Shown here piece after piece: positions 58,401 through 64,000 of a DNA stretch of 64,000 bases (positions within the stretch are counted from its first letter, which is position 1; each line of letters starts with the position of its first letter). Below the pieces are notes generated by a model that saw nothing but the letters and a program-made list of their open reading frames with translations, made no database searches and was not told the origin of the DNA. The position numbers and the translations under genes were made by a program. This stretch comes from Narthecium ossifragum (Eukaryota; Streptophyta; Magnoliopsida; Dioscoreales; Nartheciaceae). Location: contig OY986974.1 of assembly GCA_963920575.1 (NCBI GenBank), positions 20,626,248 to 20,690,247 on the forward strand, in the 5' to 3' direction.

Positions 58401-61400
58401 ACATTGCTACTGCAAAAGTCACTGATTGGCCAGCTGACATTTTTGAAATGATGAAGCAGCTTCAGTTATCTCGCACAGTCATCATTAGGTTTGAAAATCT
58501 CTACTGTTTAGAATTGATGATATCTAGCAGTGGTTTCCATGATATAGCATACAGCACTAATTATCATCAAATAGCTCTTAAATGTAATGCACCTTCAAGA
58601 TTACTTTCCTGGTTGAATTCGGCTTATCATGACGGCACCCATACATCAAGCACCTTCCTGTCAAACATACGTTAGATTCTATGTATATACTGGGTTTCTG
58701 GAAGCTCAGTAATTATTCTCATTTTGGGGTTAAACTTATCCTTCTTTTTATGGTTCTAGCACTGACTTGGTTTTGGGGTTTGTAGGATAAAAGAGAGACT
58801 TATCATTTAGTTTCCTTAAGGCTCATGCAATGGGACGTCATTTAAAATTTCCCTAGTCTATCTAGAAGCCTAGATAAAGAGCAAATTAACTATTAATTTT
58901 ATGAGCTTTACCATGCCTCTAAATTCAACTATGTTCCATAAGCTCCTTTAGTGCCATCAATTTTTAGTAGCAATTTCATCCATATGCTGTGATATACTAT
59001 TCATTGGCCTGCTGTCGAACAAGGTGTTCGGTGTCCACTCATCTGGATCCCATTCATTTACTCCCCAGATAAAATTTCCTCTGATATTTAGTACAGAAAG
59101 TAATATTTTCATCCGCATTCCATAAATTAGCACATTTCATGACCATCATGTCTAAAATGGTTTATATTCAGAGGTTAAGGAAGAAATTTATGCTGTAATA
59201 TGCATGTGTGTAAAAATTGGTTTATGTCAGACACTTCCGTTTTTTGGCTAACTGGTTGATCCTGGATTGCAATCTTGTGGCTTCTTAGCTTTAGAGTATT
59301 TTGTGTGCATTTTGCATTTCTTCATGTATGCCTCGGGCATGTCCAACTCAAACCTTCCATTTGATCTTTATGTTCTTCTCACTTGATCATCCAATTAACT
59401 GACTTGCATTTAATTTAGCGGAACCCTTTTACTGGTTGCAGTTGAAGATGGTCTCCATTTGACTTATTAGAAGCTGACATTAAGAACAGACATGTACCTG
59501 TCATTGGTGTCATAGAGTTCTCATCTCCCATCTCCTTCCTCATGTCTGAACAGTTAGACAATAACCATTGTCCCATGTTTAGTCTAGTCTAAGAGCCTTA
59601 TAACAAATGCATAAAATGGAATTCCGATAAAGACTAGTTAAAAGAGTTCAATTGTTTTGTTATTTGTTAATGCACTTCTACTTTAAGTTATATAAAGATT
59701 TTGATGATGCGACTTTTAATCGTCAGCTTTTAAAATATAAGATCAGTTGAACATGTTGGGCCAACACATTGATGCGAATCCCTGCTAACTTCTTTTACCT
59801 TTTTATTTTCTCATTTCCATATTGAGACTTCGCTGCTGTATATGTTGATTTTCAAGCGCTTTTCATTATGTGCTTTGTTGGGATGTTTAAACCCAATTAT
59901 TTCCATGCCAGTGGACACATACCGGCACGGACTGGTACAATTCCCCTGCCAATACATTTATTAGCTCAGAAAAGCTTTATTCCAAGTATCCGGAAGTCGG
60001 CGTTCCTTGTTTAAACCTATGGGCTTCGTATTGCAAATATATGTTGGTCAAAAAATCAGCTCAAAATCAGTCTTTTAATCTAGATTTTCTAACATTGTAA
60101 ACAAATTAAGTTGCTGAACCTATGATGGTTTTGAGCCTAGATCTTCACATGATTCCAAACTTATTCTGGGTTGAGTTTCTGTTCAACCAACTTAGTAATT
60201 GCTGTATTCCGATTCTTTCTATGCTGGAATTCTTGCTGCAACACAAATCTTTGCTAAAAAATGCAGTTTCTCTTTTAATGGTATTCGTCTGCTATGAGCT
60301 AATTCATGTTTTGTCATGGACGACGTAGATTGGCAAAATCACCATTTTTCAAATTCATTCTTGATGGTTTCTTCTTGCGTGTTCGGCTTGGGAAGTGGGA
60401 AGAAGGCTTGGGTGGCACCGGGTACAATGTGGCAAGAATTAATGGTAAAACGCCTCCAATCCACCCATTGAAAACTTTGTGCTTGTTAGAATTTCTTCTC
60501 TTATTCTAGTCAGTAAGGAGTTATATGCATAGCATCATACTGATCCATAGTTAACTGTTAGATGATTTAAACCTGCATATATGTGTGTTTGTATATACAT
60601 ACATATATCTGAGTTCGTTTACCATTTGCAGGTGTGAGCTGTGAAAATTCCTTCTCTGTAAATATAGGGAGCTTCCACTGCATGGTTGATTGCCGTTTTG
60701 TATCAAACCGTGAGTTTTTGGAGGTAATATTTTGAATTCTTGATAAGCCCACCGTTCATCATTTGGATGCATATCACATGCTTATTTCCTCTCACTGATT
60801 TCTATAAGATGAAGTTAGAGAACTCTAGAAAATTTTCAAATTTTATGTCATGTTTTCGGGCCTACAACTAGTAGCATGATGATTTAGATCTTGACAATGG
60901 AAAGAAACCTAGCTAGGCTGTCAAAAAAAAATTTGGCATCCGTTTTGCTTCCTAAATAGAAACACATGGATACGGCACATACAGTCACACTCGTCTCTCC
61001 AAGTACGTTATGTGACTATTTCTGCAGCTAATATTATGGAATTATGGCCCCTGGAAGCTCTAGCCTATGCCATCAATGGTTTTATAGCACGGTTTGGAGA
61101 TGCTTCTGTTGCGAAAATTTCTAGAAACTATTGGTCCCGCTTTTACCCTTTTATTTATGTAGTACTTTACTGCCCAAAATTGGAGAATGCATTCATGCAC
61201 AAAGCGAAGGAGAATCATATTGTGCATACATAAAAAGTTGCTTTCAAACAGGTTTGATATGGCATATACCATATGATGTGTTACCTGGCTATATGCAAGG
61301 TTATATGACTATTAATTTGTAAGTTAACCATATATCAGATTCTCTATTTATTTGCCATGTACATGTTCTGAGAGTGCTAGTTTGAATCATACCATGTTTT

Positions 61401-61574
61401 TTCTTGTGCTTATTTGAACTCATAGCACCAGGATTCTTATTGGGCTGCTTTCTTCAATGCATCCAGGATGAACTGAAGGCATGGTGGGTCACAAGCACGA
61501 GTGGTGACGGCAAACCGCCCTCTAGAGAAGACCTGAAAAAGAAAATCTCAGAAAGAATGAAGTTTGGTTTCTAG
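55427..61574 (+). CDS. TZP: TZP-like zinc knuckle/PLUS3 domain protein, six coding exons
   Basis: Inferred exons: 55427-55760, 55840-55998, 56079-58488, 60329-60444, 60632-60723, 61467-61574, all with GT-AG borders and consistent phase, giving 1072 residues. The N-terminus has LSELVWSPHKGLSIKYANSN and the middle is a long, poorly conserved region. A CCHC zinc knuckle CFSCGKIGHSLRDC lies at residues 765-778. The second knuckle position (809-822) reads CTSGFELKQWAIAC and lacks its second Cys and the His. The C-terminal PLUS3 region (about 945-1072) contains LDGFFLRVRLGKWEEGLGG, VSNREFLE and DELKAWW. In Arabidopsis TZP is a nuclear phytochrome-B/blue-light growth regulator. The ATG at 55427 was chosen because a TGA precedes it in frame. 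Confidence 0.85.
58489..60328 (+). other. Large intron of the TZP-like gene (1.84 kb)
   Basis: It begins GTTTGAAAATC after ATTAG and ends CGACGTAG. Joining across it makes the AGA codon that leads into LAKSPFF, which matches the PLUS3 pattern. Reading without splicing gives a frame that runs to a stop at 58675 and lacks PLUS3. No transposon or gene was recognised inside. Confidence 0.75.
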
Positions 61575-62472
61575 GCCGAATCGCGATCTTTCGAGTGTCA
61601 TTCAACTCCATCTTCAACTTAACAGTGGAAAACATTCGTAAGTTGCCAATCCTCATGAAATCTTCTGGATTGCAAGCGTAAGATAGAAATAGTTGATGGT
61701 TTGTGTCATAGTTTCCTAACCAAATTGTAATGTCTAAGCATTTGGCAACGCAAGTTAAAGAGTTTTGCTGTTTACTGTAAAAGGTATGCTGCATCACATG
61801 TATATGCAATAGTTCTTGAGACGCAAGGAAACATCAAACACCTAAACAATAGCGTACGACATTATAAGTGAATGTAACAAAGCAGAACTGGAATTTAAGA
61901 TTTGATTCAGATCTTATTTCTTAGTACATGGGATTCTCACGATCTTTGTTAGGAGATTTTCTCTTTTCAGAGTGGCTGACTCAACATAAAACTCTTTACG
62001 TCTGACAATCTCAAGGAAAGTTCTTGAACTTTTGAGATTGATTGTAGCATTTGAAACCTTACATTCGATAAGGGTTCAGGCTATGGCTCTCTTTTCTTTT
62101 TTTTCTTCATTAGTTTAGCCTTTTATCAAAATGCCCCGCAGTTTTGATAAATTTGGGGAATTGGGAATTGGATCAAAGACTAATCCATTACCACCACCGG
62201 GTACTAACTACTTGGGCTTGGAGTTTATGATTCAATGTAATTTGGATCACTGCCAATTCGAGTGAAGAATTTTCAGTCAAAATTTTCACACGAGAAAGGG
62301 TCTGAAATTGAGAGTTAAGTTCCTCGCCTGGAATTGAGAGTCTGAAGACAGGATATTTTTGAGAGAGTTCAAAAGGTGGTTTCAAATAGAACCCTGAACC
62401 CTCGCAGCTGTGGTCAAGTCTCGTTGGAGGCAATACCCGGTCCGGTCCAGGATATTTTTTTATCGATGAGTT
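61575..62472 (+). other. 3' flank of the TZP-like gene
   Basis: Contains the probable 3' untranslated region. No canonical polyadenylation signal was chosen. A minus-strand frame (61522-61809) is a shadow. Nothing else was recognised before the hAT element. Confidence 0.4.
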
Positions 62473-62475
62473 GAG

Positions 62476-62901
62476 TTAATTAGGGGTGTCTAACCGGGCC
62501 GGGCTGGGTTGGAGGCAATACCCGGTCCGGCCCAGCTTGGAGACCGGGCTGAATCGGATCGGGTTGAGCCGATGCTTTTTTTTTCCATATTGTATGAGCC
62601 CGTTCTTGTCCAGATCGTACGTCTCGAATGCATCCCGTAGCTGGTCCACCTCCTTTGCCCCGGCCTTCCTGGCCGCCACCGATCCTCCTTTCCTGCCTCC
62701 CCCATAGCGGAACTCATCGAGGTCGACGAAGCCGTCATGATTGGAGTCCATCTCTTCCATCATCATCCCAATCTCCTCCTCGGAGATGTTGGAGCCGAAC
62801 GTGCGCAGCACGTCGGCCAGCTCCGCCGCGGAAATCTTGCCGTCGATGTTGGCGTCGAAGCGCTTGAACATCCTCTCCACCTCCTCTCTACTGCTCATCA
62901 T
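62476..62901 (-). pseudogene. Calmodulin-like EF-hand protein fragment, C-terminally truncated
   Basis: Read from the ATG at 62901: MMSSREEVERMFKRF, EF loop 1 DANIDGKISAAE (residues 16-27), loop 2 DSNHDGFVDLDE (52-63), a Gly/Ala/Lys linker, and loop 3 starting DLDKNGLI (96-103). At about residue 104 (near 62592) the sequence departs from the family, so loop 3 loses its final Glu, loop 4 is missing, and the rest is transposon sequence ending at a stop at 62476-62478. Intact CML proteins have four EF-hands in about 150-180 residues and sense calcium. No intron interrupts the fragment. Confidence 0.8.
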
Positions 62902-63452
62902 CGTCCCCAACGCCGGTCACCTCCCAAGGACACTCATCAACGCCGCACTCACCCGGATTCACGCCTCCGCCTCCCATACGGTCAATCCGAGCCGGTGGAT
63001 CATCTTTGAGGGACCCGGCGACCCTTCCCATGCCGATCCCGACTGCCGACGATCCCGTCCCAAGGACGCTCACCGGCGCTGCCCTCACCCGGATCCATGC
63101 CTCTACTTCCCATCCGGACAATCCGAGCCGGCGGATCGACTCCGGAGGAACCCGCGACCCTTCCCCTGGTTTTCGACCGCCGACGATACCTTCCCCTTCT
63201 GATCCCGATGACCGACGGTGACCACATGCGATTGGGGTATCCAACGGTCCAACCGGGCGTAGTGAGTGTCCAACCGGGCTGGCCTGGTCTGGTCCGGCCC
63301 GGGTAAGCCCTTTCTTTAAAACCCGGACCGGGCCGAACCGGGTTTTTGAGTGCCCAACCAAGCTGGCCCTGGTCCGGCTCTGATCCCAGATCAGCCCAGT
63401 TCAGCACGGCCAACACCCGGGTCGTGCCATTTGGGCTTTTTGGACACCCCTA
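62481..63452. mobile_element. hAT-type element carrying a calmodulin-like gene fragment
   Basis: The 10-bp terminal inverted repeat TAGGGGTGTC (62481-62490) is matched by GACACCCCTA (63443-63452). The flanking 8-mers GAGTTAAT (62473-62480) and GAGTTAAC (63453-63460) match at seven of eight, the hAT signature. Subterminal sequence at both ends is rich in ACCGGGC and CCGGCCC words. The interior holds an EF-hand coding fragment and its upstream sequence, with no transposase. This is the structure of a gene-capturing (Pack-type) non-autonomous hAT. Confidence 0.8.
62925..63192. repeat. Tandem duplication of about 133 bp inside the hAT element
   Basis: Two copies begin CCCAAGGAC and share CTCACCCGGAT, AATCCGAGCCGG and GCGACCCTTCCC in order, ending GCCGACGAT. 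They lie upstream of the EF-hand fragment and are moderately diverged. Confidence 0.8.
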
Positions 63453-63460
63453 GAGTTAAC

Positions 63461-64000
63461 ACACTAGTTTTTCATGAATTTGAAATATTTATGCAATGTT
63501 TATGAAATGTTTAGCTAATTGCTAAGTTTCTTACAAGTTACGATGTATATCAAAATGATAGCATGCTCTATATATCCCTTATATATATTAGACCCATATG
63601 TGGGGTCGAGCCCTATGATTAAGGGATGTTGTTAACCGCGACGTGATGACCATCGGAAATGTGTAGAATAAATGGGTCGAAGGTGTGCCCTATATGTTTT
63701 TGCCTGTATGGTTATTCCTTGAATTGTTGTTTGACTCATTGTGGTTGCCGGTGTTGCGTCGATGGTGGTAATTTAGATGTTATATATTTTTTACACGTTA
63801 CGCACAAATATTTGAATTAGCTTAATAATTAGTTCAAATATTATAATCTTAACCCACGAACTTATCCACTATTATAATATTATATATTTTATACAATTTA
63901 CATACAAACATTTGATTTAACTTAATAATTAATTTAAATATTATAATATTAACCCACTAGCTTGCTCACTATTATAATATTATACACTTTACAATTCTTA
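63461..64000. other. AT-rich end of window with a long-LTR fragment
   Basis: Around 63600-63720 the words AATGTGTAGAATAAATGGG and GTCGAAGGTGTGCC match the long-LTR family (compare 47395-47425). The remainder, from about 63780, is AT-rich with ATTATAATATTATA repeated about 115 bp apart. No LTR ends are visible, so this is a decayed fragment or an element continuing past the window. Confidence 0.5.

Noticed and set aside
58489..58675. Extension of the large TZP exon to a stop at 58675
   Set aside because: A GT donor at 58489 joins in phase to a 60329 exon that supplies the expected PLUS3 domain; the unspliced tail has no family match.
62888..63361. Long minus-strand frame upstream of the EF-hand fragment
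   Set aside because: Arises from GC-rich duplicated transposon sequence and has no motif.

Overview
The window is nuclear DNA from a flowering plant. It carries plant-type genes (a TZP-like zinc-knuckle/PLUS3 gene with introns, a CYP71-type P450, P-class PPR fragments, a calmodulin-like EF-hand fragment) in a dense background of Ty1/copia and Ty3/gypsy LTR retrotransposons, a LINE, hAT and CACTA DNA transposons, MITEs and minisatellites. The species cannot be named from the sequence. One 200-base run of N (32342-32541) is an assembly gap.

Layout. 1-8268: a solo LTR (476-1112), a short gag-protease-only gypsy element (2156-5032, AGGTC target duplication), then unrecognised AT-rich sequence and a GATGR-type minisatellite. 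8269-21907: a minus-strand CYP71-like P450 pseudogene split by a nest. A copia element (8386-19752) sits in its C-terminal coding region. That copia carries a 2.4-kb solo LTR in gag and a 5'-truncated LINE in pol, and the LINE carries another 2.3-kb solo LTR. A further solo LTR (21116-21679) sits in the P450 N-terminal region. Removing each insertion at its target duplication re-joins the interrupted frame locally.

22200-33570: four MITE-like units, an At1g79540-like PPR fragment (24369-25450) lying between TIR-like ends, a 1.8-kb solo LTR (26821-28620), low-complexity arrays, and a foldback element broken by a long LTR and the assembly gap. 33884-39254: a 5.0-kb CACTA element (33899-38907) with subterminal arrays of GCAGCGGTT and no visible transposase, inserted in an older hAT-like repeat. 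39255-53200: GC-rich and purine-rich repeats, two further long solo LTRs (43576-45884, 46060-48465), a second PPR remnant near 50 kb and a GGAAAGTAACT foldback region.

53600-61600 holds the one gene that looks intact and functional: a TZP-like gene on the plus strand with six inferred coding exons (1072 residues). Downstream, a 972-bp hAT element (62481-63452, 8-bp target duplication with one mismatch) carries a piece of a calmodulin-like gene. No bacterial-style system, CRISPR array, tRNA or rRNA gene was seen. The most notable observations are the loss of two metal ligands in the second zinc knuckle of TZP, the gene fragment inside the hAT element, the nested insertions inside a copia whose LTRs read as identical, and arrays of short GATCGATC hairpins inside unrelated LTRs.
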